Source of the DNA: Begonia masoniana
Lineage: Eukaryota; Streptophyta; Magnoliopsida; Cucurbitales; Begoniaceae
Direction: 5' to 3'
DNA length: 64,000 bases
Assembly (NCBI GenBank): GCA_022432975.1
Contig: CM039509.1
Span: 10,134,621 to 10,198,620 of the forward strand
Shown here: one piece after another, positions 1 through 11,303 of the stretch
Layout of the letters: every line of letters starts with the position of its first letter
How positions within the stretch are numbered: the stretch's first letter is position 1
Notes under the pieces: model-generated
The model's input: the letters and a program-made list of their open reading frames with translations, nothing else
What the model was told of the DNA's origin: nothing
The model's database searches: none
Translations under genes and position numbers: made by a program

Positions 1-951
1 GACTCGTACTCCACGGGATCAGTAGCTGAACTATATATAGTGATATTGGTGTCAACTGCCGGGGATCCGGTTTCCAATTGTTTCAAACCGGGAATGCCTA
101 GATCACATCGAGGTTTATGGAAAATTTGCAAAGCTCCGTGGCCTAGTTGCTTCCAAGCATTCCATCCCAAACTATGGACAATCTGAGAGAACTATTCAGA
201 CATTGGAAATAGTTAAGACGTGCGTGCTGAACTCATGCTCCTTGGAGCAATATCTACCGGCGGGTGAGTTTGCTTCCAATAGCTCTACCAGGCTACACTC
301 GTCATGGCTCCATATGAGCACTTTACTGAAGGAAGGTACGTCCCCCATTATTGTTGGGATGAGGTCGGAGAAACCAGCTTCTTGGTCCTGAATCTTACAG
401 CCGATGTCTTCAGTGATAGCTGCTATCAAACACGAATAAGACTTTGCTCAGGATCGCAAAAGAGTTTAGGCGACCATAGAGAAGTGACTGGAGTTTGCCG
501 CGGTGATGATGTATTTTTAAAGGTGTCCACTTTAAAGGCGTGATGAGGTTTGGCAAGAAGGGAAGACTAAGCCCAAGTGTTATTGGGCCGTTTTCCCATT
601 TTGAAGAGGATTGGGAAAATGGCTTACAACACTACAGTTAGCCGGCGTCATGGATGGAAGTTCACAAGTCTTTCATGTTCAATGCTTGGAGAAAATGTGT
701 ACGGAGATCCAACCAGACGTGAAAAATGTGGACTGTGATATCATGCCACAATGACGTCTGAAGAAGGCCCATACAGAATTGGTATGTCACTCAAAGTGTT
801 ATGAGCGTGTGGTCCCTGGGTGAAGGGTTTGGTGGCGCACAATAATAATGTGGAAGAAGCCACTGGGAAGGCAAGAGGATGGCAGAGTCATTCTACGACC
901 TCTTTGCTTAGGCAAATTTTGGGGACAAAATTTCTGTTAAGGTGGGGGGAA
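1..951 (+). pseudogene. Ty3/gypsy pol 3' remnant (integrase to chromodomain end)
   Basis: This is the decayed 3' end of a chromovirus polyprotein whose 5' part lies outside the window. Around 165-220 it echoes the integrase block that in the intact copy at 13439-17932 contains GQSERTIQ. Around 300-375 it matches the [11 protein letters not shown]...CWDEVGE block, and around 545-620 the [12 protein letters not shown] block. It has several frameshifts and no usable reading frame. It ends in the polypurine tract AAGGTGGGGGGAA (939-951), directly before an LTR beginning TGTAACACC. It therefore belongs to the same element as LTR1. The product would have been integrase, which joins element cDNA to chromosomal DNA in the nucleus. 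Confidence 0.85.
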
Positions 952-1303
952 TGTAACACCCGGCCTTTTTGCATGTAATTTTTTTCCCGAACAATTTTCG
1001 GGATTAATTTAATATAAATGCAATATATGTTTTGTAAAACTAATTAATGTTTAACTAGCTAAAACCACTAAGTTTTAAACAAGGGAAGGGAAACTAGGAA
1101 GATGTAATAAGGTTGGTGGGAGAAAGTCAAATGGAATGATGACATGTGGGCAGCGTGTTGAAGAAGTTATGTTCGTCATCCTACGTGAAACCTTATTTTT
1201 CTTTTCTCGGTTTCCTAGCTTCCTTCTCGCTTCTTCTTCATGGCGAGTTTGATAAAGCACCAACACTTTTGTTTCCGCGCTTTCTTCTGTTTCTCCAACC
1301 AAG

Positions 1304-2171
1304 GTAATCATCTACGGAAGTTATAGAGTTTGATATAGGTTGAATGAGAGGTTGCACTGGGTGTAGGGTTATTAATCCCGTGGAAAACTCACTGTTTTGG
1401 ATGAAATAGTTAGTGTGTTTTCCTAGAGATAGTTGAATTGAAGCGGTGCATAATTCTCATGTTATTTGTTAGCATTTGCAGCTGTTTACTTTCCTGCATT
1501 GCAGCAAAAGGTTCGAGCATTTCTAGATTTTACAGCTGACGCACCGAGGACACCAGGTAAGTTCTAAGTTAGACCGGCCCTTAAGGCCCTACATCAAGGA
1601 GATACTAGGTTTACTGTTCTGTCGGTTATTTTGGGTAGAAGAGTTAGAGTTATGTTCTGAAATGTCTGGCTTTGATTATCTTTTGCTGTCTACTGTTTTA
1701 TTCTGTTATCTGCTAGTAAAGTTCAGGCACCGTTCATGCATACACTGTTTTCCTGAAAATTCATTCAAACCGATTTCTGTACACTGTTGAAATTAATAAG
1801 AATAAATCTGACTGAAATGTACCAGGTTAAGTGTGAGGGAAGGGGACTGGCCCCTCTGGTTTTAACCCTCCCTGGGAATCTGAAAATACTGTCCCTGGCA
1901 AGGACCCGCTGGTTTTATCCCTCCCTGGGAATCTGAAAACTGCCGTGCCTGATAGTGCACTTACTGAACCAGTTCCCCTATAAGCCCCACTTAATTCTTC
2001 TGCCACGAAATGTAATGTTCTGTTCTGTCACTGAATTTTGAAAGTTCATGCATTGCATATGCACACTGCATTCTAATTATGTCCTTACTGAGTTTTAGAC
2101 TCATAGGTGAACTCTCTGATGTAGGTACCGAACCTGAAACGAGGACTTTGCGCCTCACAATGATGATCTGA
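1304..2171 (+). other. LTR leader cassette in LTR1: two putative introns and acidic micro-ORF
   Basis: Putative intron 1 runs from AAG|GTAATC (1304) to TTGCAG (1504) or AAAAG (1510). Exon 2 ends at CCAG (1556). Intron 2 runs 1557-2124, from AG|GTAAGTTC to ATGTAG|GT. The donor-side stem GGCCCTTAAGGCC starts near 1580. The acceptor-side stem is TGAGT (2089-2093), loop TTTAG, ACTCA (2099-2103). From exon 2 into exon 3 one frame stays open to a TGA near 2169. Splicing is inferred from consensus sites and comparison with the other LTRs. Confidence 0.5.
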
Positions 2172-2634
2172 TGTAGTTGATGCTCGAGCTCATGGAGGGT
2201 TGGTTGCTGCAGCAGACATGACTGATCTTAGGTTTAAGTTTTCTGAAAAGTTTATATCTGTAAGTTTTTCTAGAAGTCTTGGTTTGGTTATAAACTCTTT
2301 CTTTGAAGAAATTCTGCCAGTATATGTCATGTTCTGTACTGATTTTCAGATTTTAAAACAATGTATAGGTCTGATGTCTAAGTTTTTTTTGAAACCGCTG
2401 TATTTGACAGTTCAGTTATACTCTAAAGTACCTCTGGAATTGTTTGGGATACTTCTGTTAATTTGTGCATGGACGATTTCTTGTTTTAAAGTCATCGTTG
2501 TAGTTGTCTTCTTGGAAATCTGTAAATTTGACTCGGATTTGAAGTGCAAAACCTTTATGCCTTCTGTTTTGAGGCTCTCTATCTGTACGTCTTTCTGTTA
2601 AAAGTTGCTAAGTTTTTTCCTTAGAAACTATGTC

Positions 2635-3005
2635 ATCCGATCAAGTCCACCGCTGCCCGTTCCTTCTGTAAAACTATGTCTTCCGGCCGACGTCATCTAG
2701 TCATCCGCCCAGTGTATTCATGCCTTCCGGTTGACGTCAATATAAATCTTCCGCCCAGTTTAAACGATGTCTTCGGCTGACGTCATCTAGTCATCCGCCC
2801 AGTGTATTCATGTCTTTCGGTTGACGTCAGCATAAGTCTTCCGCCCAGTTCCGAACTATGTCTTCCGGCTGACGTCATCCAAGTCATCCGCCCAGTTATT
2901 TATATCATCCGGCTAACGTCACCTAAGTCTTCCGCCAGGGTAATGCCTGTATCTTCCGGTTGACGTCATCTATTCTTCCGGCTGACGTCATCACCTCCTC
3001 CGCCC
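2635..3005 (+). repeat. TGACGTCA-type array in LTR1
   Basis: About eight units of the form TCTTCCGG(C/T)TGACGTCATC alternate with TCATCCGCCCAGT-like spacers. TGACGTCA is a palindrome and, from established knowledge, the core site for plant bZIP (TGA-type) factors. The same array, with fewer units, is in the solo LTR at 10347-12366. An enhancer role is inference. Confidence 0.7.
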
Positions 3006-3456
3006 AGTTTATTCACAGTTTCTGTTTACATCTTCCGCTGACACTGTTCACATGTTTTGTCTTATTTGACATCCACCGCCAATTTATCTCTTCCGCCCAA
3101 CAGTATTTTATATGTTTAAGAATTTCATTCCCTCTCCGCCAGCCTTATGCTAATTTCTGTTCTGTATCCATTATTGAAACCTGTTTTGCTTCCAATCCCA
3201 GAGAACTCTCTCTCTTCCCGTAATGTTCTGTTATTCACTGTAGTTTCTTCCTCTCTGTAGAGTTACGTTTTTAGGGTTCACGTGACAGTGCATGTTTCCT
3301 GTCATTTGATTCTATTTCTCTGTAAATATTTAAAAGTATAAAGTCCATTGTCTTGACCGATCTGTTCAAAAAAAATAGTCACCGTTTCCTGTTATCTGTC
3401 CCGGAGTGATGGCTCCGATCCCGAACCCCGATCGAGTTTGATTCCGGGCTGTCACA

Positions 3457-4051
3457 TCTTAAGACCTCGTAAATTTCACATTCAACAAGCCACTCCAAAT
3501 AATTCACGGGATAATTACCTGACGACGTGGTGGTTGTTACATCAATGACATTTTAAATCCTTTATCCACCAGAACTTAAACCAACATCCAGTATTTCTCA
3601 ACCTGTTATTCCCAACAATCATAAATGCATCATTAATAGTTATTAATACAAAGAAAAATCCCACGAATGCCCACCATTGTTCTAACATTAGCCGATTCTA
3701 GAATCTCAAACATCAACCCAAAATCATTCTTAAATCGAAGACTAAATAAATGAACCATTCAACCTTACCTAGAACTTAGATTTCAAAGGAAATGAAGGAA
3801 GAATCAATGTTGGTGGAGGAAGAATCGCCGTGGGAAGATTTCTTGCAGGAGGAGTCGGTTGAAAGTGGGAGCTCTCGTGGAGAAGGAGGTTTTTGTGAGG
3901 TTTAGACTATCCATTTTCTATTTATATCAATTAAATTTAACTTAATTACAATTCTGCAACTAAACCTACTTTTCTTTATAACCACCTTACTCCATAAACC
4001 ATTCCATAATTAATCACGGGATAAATACCCAATCAAAGTGTTGGTGTTACA
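3457..4051 (-). mobile_element. Fragments of minus-strand gypsy LTR starts
   Basis: Two plus-strand ends, GTTGTTACA near 3542 and GGTGTTACA at 4051, are reverse complements of LTR starts. The bases before them are alike (both contain CACGGGATAA), so they are two related LTR starts, each truncated. The part at 3780-4000 resembles the start of LTR fragment L (36030-36230). LTR1 borders the left piece. No gene is seen. Confidence 0.55.
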
Positions 4052-4800
4052 GATACTCCTCTTGAGACTAATGCCCGATATTCTCTGTCTGATGGTCTTC
4101 CTTTGTCGAATCTTGGTTTATATTAAACTATTGTTGGCAGCTTGGTTTATCTTACTGTGACTCGTCCAGATATTGCGAATGCTGTTCATGTGGTTAGTCA
4201 ATTTGTTACTGCTCCTACTACTGTTCATTGGGCTACTGTTCTTCGTAATCTCAGGTATCTTCGAGGCACTCAGTTTCAAAATCTCTTGTTCCCTTCTATG
4301 TCATCTTTCGAGTTACGTGCATACTCCGACGCTGATTGGGCTGGTGATCCTACCGATCGCAAGTCCACCACTGGATTTTACATTTTTCTTGGTGATTCGC
4401 TTATTTCGTGGAAGAGTAAGAAACAAGATGTTATTTCTCGGTCTTTTATAGAAGCTGAGTATGGTGCCATGGCCTCAACTACTTGTGAGATTGTTTGGTT
4501 ACGTTGGTTGCTTGCGGACATGGGTGTTCATCTTTGTCGTCCGACTCCGTTATATTGTGACAATTAGAGTGCTATTCAGATTGCGCGTAATTCAGTGTTT
4601 CATGAGCGAACTAAACATATGAGATTGATTGTCACATCACTTGTTATCATCTTCAGCTTGGTACCATCATCTTGCCTTATGTCTCTTCTCTTTGCAGATT
4701 GCTGATTTGTTTACTAAGACAGACTCAGCTTCACGCTTTCATTTTTTGTCTGACAAACTCTCAATGCTTATAGCTGTCGCATCGTGAGTTTGTGGGAGAA
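4052..4800 (+). pseudogene. Ty1/copia reverse transcriptase end and RNase H remnant
   Basis: Truncated copia pol. The frame from about 4052 reads TPLETNARYSL and GSLVYLTVTRPDIANAVH, the conserved block just after the RT core. It continues through SDADWAGDPTDRKSTTG, SWKSKKQ and an AEY motif of copia RNase H. An in-frame stop lies near 4121, another at 4565-4567 (YCDN then stop), and a frameshift follows. Everything 5' of this (gag, protease, integrase) is missing. A purine-rich tract (4788-4800) leads into an LTR-like TGTTAACATATA. It is an old insertion, probably cut by later ones. Confidence 0.85.
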
Positions 4801-5351
4801 TGTTAACATATATTATATTTGAAGGGTAGTTTAGTCATTTATTTTCTCTACTTTTATGTATCCTAATTTGTGAGGTTTTTAATCAATACAATTTGAATGT
4901 CTTCAAAGACGTCACCATTATTGCTCCCAAGTCGATGGATGTTTGGTGAAGCTCTTAGCTTCCTCTTCCTCTCTTTGCTCTTCTTAGAGCTGGCAAGAGA
5001 AGGAAAGGAAAGAATCTTTTTCCTTTCGTCGTGAATTCGCCTCTGGCAATAACGAAATTCTCACCCAAAGCACGGTTGCTTCGGGCCAGCAACGGGTCAT
5101 CATCCAACCCTCCATTCACCGTCGGTCTTTTTTGAAGGAAAAGCTAGAGTCAAAAGGGCGTTATCCCTTCGCTGGAGAAAGCCTCACCCGAGAAGTTGCT
5201 TCTTCCCGTTTGCGCTGTTTAGCGACTAAACGGCCGACAAGGAATCCCTTTCAGCCACCGGCGATCTTCTGGAGCATTCTTGGGTAATTATACCTAGTAA
5301 TTCACAACACCCACTTCACCTTCATTTCCATATTCTTCTCTATGTTTATGC
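4801..5351 (+). mobile_element. 3' LTR remnant of the old copia element
   Basis: Starts TGTTAACATATATT directly after a polypurine-like tract, as expected for a copia 3' LTR. The right end is not clear. It either ends at a CA near 5308 or was cut by copia element B at 5352. Confidence 0.5.
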
Positions 5352-6444
5352 TGTTGGGAATAATGTGCCCAACAAGCAAATGTTATGAACATTTTTATTG
5401 CTGTAATTAATAAATAAATTTTATGATTAATTTTTATGTTTGCATTATTCGATATGCTTTATAAATTCAAAGAAAAATCCTTGATTATTTATGCAATTTT
5501 AAATTTACATATATGCTGATATATGTGGGATTAAATTTAAAAAGAAATAATCACAATAGTCCATGACTTATATTTGAAGTAAAGGATCTTCAAATTAATA
5601 AAGTCATAAATACAGTTCACTTCGTTGAGAACGTGTAGTCATATCCCGACTATATATGTAGTGACATAAAGTGATTGTATTTATATAATATGAATATATA
5701 GGACTGGACCAGATAAAATTATATTGTTCTTATAATATTCGTTGAATGAAGAAAAATTAATTTTATCATAATGATGGTCATATATGTATGATCTTAATTC
5801 ATTGTATTTAGTAGATTCCTATTTCATTATAATTTATTTTTTGATTTACTCAGTACAGTTTTGTATGAGTTACATTACATAAACCTTGTATTTTGGAATA
5901 AATTAAATGAGTAGCTGGGAATGCTAACATTGATACAATGAAATCCATAATACAAGATTCTCTTGTTTGTTAGTTCAGGGATTGAATAATTAGCGCGCAA
6001 TTCATAAATGTTATGAATTAATTATTCAATCAAGAACTAATGGTAGTCAAGGATAAAGATGTAATATGAGAGGTTAACGGATTTTATACCTAGCTCTATT
6101 ACGAATCTTAATGGAGGATTAATACATATGTAATGACTATATCAATGGACATTACTTTGAGTAAATATACTCTATAGTTCTAAGAGTGTAACTCTAGGTA
6201 TTTAGTGGAATTACTCTAGAGTTAATAATTGTGTTATTTAATATAAAGAGTTTATATTAATTAACAAATATTATTGGAGCTTAGAACTATAGGTCCATCG
6301 GTCCCTCTGTCATCTTATATCACTATTTAATTTCCACGTTACAAGAATAAATATATAAATGATTAATTATGATTAATCATTTATAGGCACTCTGATAAAT
6401 ATATTGTTATTCAAAATATATAAATAGTTTTTATATTTTGAATT

Positions 6445-6690
6445 TAAAATAAAATATCTCATTAGATGAGATATTTTTAAGGGATTTGAATTAGATTTGA
6501 AGAATCTCATCAGATGAGATTTGATATTCAGATTTAAAGTGGTTATGTAACAAACTATGAATCAGATTTTTTTGAAATTTAAATAAAAGTAGATCTGGAA
6601 AATATGATCAAATTAGATTGATCTACAGTTGATTTATAGTTTGTTTACTATTTAAAAGTAGATCTGAAGAATCTCATGAGATGAGATTAT
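6445..6690 (+). repeat. ATCTCAT/ATGAGAT palindromes in copia B LTR
   Basis: Three dispersed inverted repeats of the form ATCTCAT-NNN-ATGAGAT, or a shortened version, near 6452, 6505 and 6671. They could be factor sites or RNA hairpins. No function can be assigned. Confidence 0.6.
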
Positions 6691-7382
6691 CTTAAAAGTA
6701 GTTTTCATAAATATATTCTAAAAACTGTTTTTAGATTATATGATTAATTGATAAATTGATTTATTGGATAAATCAACATCTAATCAAATTAGATTTGATT
6801 AGATAAGATTTATTTTTAAAAATTAGTTTTTATTAAAATAAATCTAAAAATTAATTTTAAAACAGATCTATAAAATTGTCAAATGTGATTTGACAGAAGA
6901 ACAAACCAAAAAAAAAACGTAGAACAACTGAGAGAGCAAATCCCTATAGAGAAAAGGTGTGACCTTTTCGTATTTGATTTTAGAAAAATGTTTTCTAAGA
7001 TCGAAGAGAGACGTCTCATGTGTTGAGAACACGTCTCTCCAGAAATATAAGAGTGTATTGTTCTTGTAAGAGAGACGCCCACACGTCAGGAGATTTAAGT
7101 GTAAAGATCTTCAGAGAAGACTCGACGGTATCAAAGTCTCCGGGAAAAACACCTGATCCTGAGTTAAAGCTGTTAAGATCAGACGGGAGTACCTGAGTAA
7201 AAGCGTTGCTCCAAAAAGGTATTTTCTTTTAATATATCACAATCTAATTCTAATAATTTTTCTCAATGTAAATTGTTTACATTTTGAAAAATTACATATT
7301 TCTCAAAAATAATTTCTTTTAGACTAACGATCCAATTTATGGTTTTTTGATGATTTTAAAATAGTTTTAAAGTCACAGGGTA

Positions 7383-7428
7383 ACGCATGTCACTATTATT
7401 ATGAATAATAGTGAATTCCGCCATGCGT
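7383..7428 (+). other. Bipartite hairpin at the copia B 5' LTR end
   Basis: Perfect 11-bp stem TCACTATTATT (7390-7400) with AATAATAGTGA (7404-7414), loop ATG. An outer 7-bp stem pairs ACGCATG (7383-7389) with CATGCGT (7422-7428). It lies 20-65 bp from the LTR end, in the U5 region. U5 stems next to the primer site help start reverse transcription in retroviruses. The same role here is inference. Confidence 0.7.
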
Positions 7429-7450
7429 AGGGACCTCGAAAACCAACAAA

Positions 7451-7462
7451 TGGTATCAGAGA
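7451..7462 (+). promoter_or_regulatory. Primer binding site of copia B
   Basis: TGGTATCAGAGA, two bases after the LTR end. It matches the plant tRNA-Met 3'-end complement (TGGTATCAGAGC) except for the last base. Confidence 0.85.
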
Positions 7463-8827
7463 CAGGTTTATTAGTCTAAAATATTTTTGATGATACAATT
7501 TAATGTAAATTGTGATATGTGTTAGAATTAGATTTTATGCATTATATATTTATGAATATATATTGTGGATGTATGTTTTGCATGGCATGAAATAGTGATC
7601 GAAATTAAGTCGGTTGTTTGGGGTAGGATTTTTTTTTAAATTATGCATTTTTATCATATTTGTAATCTTGCGATGGAGATCTGAGACTTGAAGGCCATGG
7701 ATGGAGTTTTCGTCAAAGATTTGATCTATTGACAAAAACTGATGATGTTGCCCAATCGGATGCAAATTCACAAATTTGATTTGTGAATTTTTGAAGCTGA
7801 TCATTTGGATGAGGCGATTACGAAAAGACGAAGATTAGGAATCTTAGTTTTTATTTTTATTTTTTAATTTTGGGCTTGTAATTTTAGAAATACCCAAAGG
7901 TCAACCCGGTCACTATTTCATTTAATTTTATGTTGATATAATTTGTTATATTGCCATGCATCACATGTCATATAGATTATGCATGTTTAGGTTTATTTTA
8001 AATTCTCACATGTCATGCATTTAAACATTATTTAAATTGCATAATGATTTAATAAAGAGTTTATTAAATAAATTAGTTTTAATTTGATTAAAACTAATAT
8101 GATTCATTTTAATGAATTATGTGAGAATATAAAAATAAAGTAATTTTTTAATTTGTTAAAAATTTACTTTATTTTTAGAAAATTCAAATAATTTGATTAT
8201 TTGAAATTATTAATTTTATAATATGATTATAAAATTAATAATTAAGTATTGATAAATTAATATGATTAATTTATCGATACCAAGGAATATTTGATATTCG
8301 ATAATCACTAATTCAAAATAATGAGTGGGAGCGGGAAGTTAGGCGTAACATCTCATGGTCTCTACTGTTGGCACAACACCGTGAGATCTAAGTGGGGCTC
8401 CGAGATGACTTTGATTTTCATCCTCCCTAAGGAGAGTGTTCACTTAGGTCAATACCAAGGTTGGTCTCCTAAAGATAGGATATGTGAAATGTATTTTATA
8501 GTTGTCCGACCCTAAGGCGGCGATTATAAGTTAAGTTTCATAAATCCAAAACAGTGGGTCACACTCATGAAAATATAACTAAACGTGTTAGTTATATTTT
8601 GACCAAAATTTTCGGTAAGTTAATAAATTTCGAAAATATGAGATATGTTGAGTAAATTTATTAATTGATAATATTTCTACCCTAAGGTGATTTATTATGT
8701 TATCGAGGCTATAGTAGCATTTACATATTTTTGTGATTAGCATGTTCATGCATCATACTAGCATGCCATAACATTTTGAATTTTGTAGCATAAAATTAAT
8801 TATAATTTTATTTATTTATTACAGCAT
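7463..8827 (+). other. Copia B untranslated leader, AT-rich with one GC-rich block
   Basis: About 1.4 kb without a convincing reading frame. It is strongly AT-rich except for 8320-8560. There the sequences ATCTCATGGT (from about 8350) and ACCGTGAGAT (to about 8386) form a 10-bp stem with one G-U-type pair. A 'CTAAGGAGAG'-like and 'TCTCCTAAAG'-like pair follows. The contrast in base composition suggests a constrained RNA structure such as a packaging signal. That is inference. Confidence 0.5.
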
Positions 8828-9118
8828 CATGTCTCAATTTGCTTGCGACTGAAAAGTTAGACGGCGACAATTTTGTTAAGTGGAAAAGGAATTTGAATCT
8901 CATTTTCGTGCATGACAACTTGAAATGTGTACTGATGGAGGAATGTCCTCCTACTCCTGTGACTAATACTCAAAGAGTTGAGAATCTCATGAAAAAGAAC
9001 AAGTCAAACAAGAGAGGCTCAGACCTTCTAAAGCCCAAAGGAAAATGTTTCCATTGTGGGATAGATGGTCATTGGAAGAGAAACTGCAAGCAGTATCTCG
9101 AGGAGCTTGAAAAGAAAA
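8828..9118 (+). pseudogene. Copia B gag remnant
   Basis: An ATG at 8828 is followed by a stop after seven codons. The family-like frame (LLATEKLDGDNFVKWKRNL) opens one base out of register, so there is a single-base indel near the start. The frame then jumps from an N-terminal block (…CPPTPVTNTQRV) straight to the zinc-knuckle region with CFHCGIDGHWKRNC. About 95 codons remain, against roughly 250 usual for copia gag, so a large internal deletion is likely. Gag would form the particle and bind RNA. The frame runs into the left end of element A at 9119. Confidence 0.8.
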
Positions 9119-9408
9119 TGTGACAGCCCAAATTCCGAAACCCCCAATCAGAGTCCGAGAATCAAGCCGTCACTCTGGGACATTTTATCAGAAAACGTGG
9201 ACTATTTTTTTTTTTTTTTTTAACGGAACAGGTTGGACTTTTGAAACATACCCTTAACAAATTTACAGAGGAGGAAAAACATTTTCAGGATTTAGAATCA
9301 AACAGAGAAGAAAGAAATAGTTAAAAAGACAGAATGATATTAAAAGACGGACCTCTAAATAAATGACAGAATTTAAAACTTGGAACAGAGTCAGAAAACA
9401 TATTGAAA

Positions 9409-9928
9409 GAAACCAGATGATAAAATGTGTGAACAGTACCGGATGACCAAATTGTGAACAGTAACCGGATGACCAAATTGTGAACAGTAACCGGGAGATC
9501 AAATTGTGAACAGTAACCGGATGATAAAATGTGTGAACAGTACCGGATGACCAAATTGTGAACAGTAACCGGATGACCAAATTGTGAACAGTAACCGGAT
9601 GACCAAATTGTGAACAGTAACCGGGTGACCAAATTGTGAACAGTAACCGGATGATAAAATGTGTGAACAGTACCGGATGACCAAATTGTGAACAGTAACT
9701 GGATGACCAAATTGTGAACAGTAACCGGATGACCAAATTGTGAACAGTAACCGGATGACCAAATCTGTGAACAGTAACCGGATGACCAAATGTGTGAACA
9801 GTAACCGGATGACCAAATTGTGAACAGTAACCGGATGACCAAATTGTGAACAGTAACCGGATGACCAAATGTGTGAACAGTAACCGGATGACCAAATGTG
9901 TGAACAGTACCGGATGACCAAATTTTCA
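9409..9928 (-). repeat. 26-bp tandem repeat array in the A 3' LTR, about 20 copies
   Basis: Plus-strand unit GACCAAATTGTGAACAGTAA plus CCGGAT. Variants carry TGTGTG or GATAAAATGTG. Because 26 is not a multiple of three and the unit has no minus-strand stop, all three minus-strand frames stay open. The resulting 140-215 codon frames are not genes. A two-copy version exists in the solo LTR at 12117-12170. Confidence 0.9.
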
Positions 9929-10603
9929 AGGCAGAATTTGACAACTCTTTAACAGAAAGACATACCAACAGAGAGCAAAAGGACAGAAAACATAAAATCT
10001 CAGATTCTCAAACCGATTCAAAACATGGTTCTCGAACACGACAGAAGGCATAACAGGGACTTAAAAAAAATTGCACTACATGGATAGCTCTAAAACCAGA
10101 AACTATCCATGCACAGACTAACAGAAAATATTCCAAACAAATTTCAGAATACTTCGAAACATAATTCAACTGTCAAATACAGAGGTTTAAGACATCAATA
10201 CAGGTTCCATACATCGTTTTTTAGGATCCCAAAAGTTTTACAGAACTTGACATACACTTCAAACGTTTTAAAACCCCAAAACAACTTGTACAAAACTTGA
10301 CATAACTTTACATAAAACACATTCTCACAGGAATGACATTTGTCTGTGTAACACCCGGCATTTTTGCCACGTAACCGTCTCCCCGAATTGTATTTTAAAT
10401 AATATAATACAATGTATGTTTTGGTTGAAATGGTGGAATGTTAAGGGAGAACCAAACTAATTTCCAACTAACCAAACCAATCAATTAGGTTAAAAGATAA
10501 TGGAAGGGTAAATGTGGAAGTAATTAAGGTAGGTGGAAGCAAACCAATGGATGAGTGCCAAGTGGCAACTTGTTGAAGAAGATATGTCTTCTCTTCCTCC
10601 TAC

Positions 10604-11303
10604 GTGAAGCTCACTTCTACCTCCCCTTTCTGTTTTCTCTCTTCCAGGCGATTGAAACAAAACTTCCACACTTTGTTTCTCCAGCATTTCTCCGTTTTCT
10701 TCAGCAAAGGTCCGAGCTTTCCAGAGACGTTCGAGCATACTACTTGGCTGCACACAGGTAAGTTCATGCATCTACGTTGGCCCTTAAGGCCCTACAACTC
10801 GGAGGTACTAGGTCTGGTTCGGGTAGATAGGTTTTAGGTTATGTTTTAAGTTAAACGTGTTTCCGTTATATTCTGTTTCCTGTTGTATTCATTCTGTCAT
10901 CTGTGAATGTTAAGTTTAAGCATCGCACTTATTCATGCATACACGTTTTCCTGTAAAATCATGCAAATGTTTTCAGCACTGGTTTTGAAGTAAGTAAGAT
11001 AAAATCCTGTAAAGAAAATGTATGGTTAAGTGTGGACGAGGACTGGCATCCTGTCAAGTACTCCTGTTATGTCCTGAAAGTGGCATGTACATCCTGTTGC
11101 GCCAGCTCCTTCTCCCACTTATACCTTCCTGTCCAGTGAAATGTAATGTAATGTTCATGTATTTGAAAAAGATTCATGCATAGCACGTTCATCACTCTGC
11201 ATTGTATGTTCTTACTGAGCTCTAGGCTCATAGTTGAACTCCTGTTGTAGGTATGGATTTTCCAGATGAGGAGCTTGATCCTCAAACTGACGAGTTGATG
11301 TAG
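10604..11303 (+). other. LTR leader cassette in solo LTR1 (intron 1 absent)
   Basis: An ATG at 10604 opens a frame that reaches the donor CACAG|GTAAGTTC (intron 2 starts 10758). If intron 2 (10758-11250, ending GTTGTAG|GT) is removed, the frame continues in exon 3 through an acidic tail (MDFPDEELDPQTDELM) to TAG at 11301-11303, 68 codons in all. Donor-side stem GGCCCTTAAGGCC lies near 10781. Acceptor-side stem is TGAGC (11216-11220), loop TCTAG, GCTCA (11226-11230). The place where other LTRs have intron 1 reads straight through as CAAAG|GTCCGAG. Splicing and coding are inference. Confidence 0.5.

Larger units (their letters stand above)
952..3456 (+). mobile_element. Gypsy 3' LTR (LTR1), 2505 bp
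   Basis: Starts TGTAACACCCGG right after a polypurine tract and ends GGGCTGTCACA, the terminal forms shared by the other gypsy LTRs here. A partly repeated block (about 1848-1940, CCTCCCTGGGAATCTGAAAA seen twice) lies in the putative intron 2. The last 800 bp carry the TGACGTCA array. The target duplication cannot be checked because the 5' LTR is outside the window. Confidence 0.85.
5352..7448 (+). mobile_element. Copia B 5' LTR, about 2.1 kb
   Basis: Begins TGTTGGGAATAATGTG and ends AAAACCAACA just before the primer site. The first 23 bases contain an inverted repeat, TGTTGGG...CCCAACA. Very AT-rich, with short palindromes in the middle and a strong hairpin near the end, listed separately. 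Confidence 0.88.

Noticed and set aside
2200..2601. 133-codon hydrophobic frame in LTR1
   Set aside because: No homology I recognise, T-rich composition, no counterpart in the related solo LTR1; it overlaps only the region after exon 3.
9263..9968. Three overlapping minus-strand frames of 140-215 codons (TVHNLVIRLLF-like periodic peptides), with counterparts at 18228-18880
   Set aside because: They are readings of a 26-bp non-coding tandem repeat in all frames, so openness is arithmetic and not coding.
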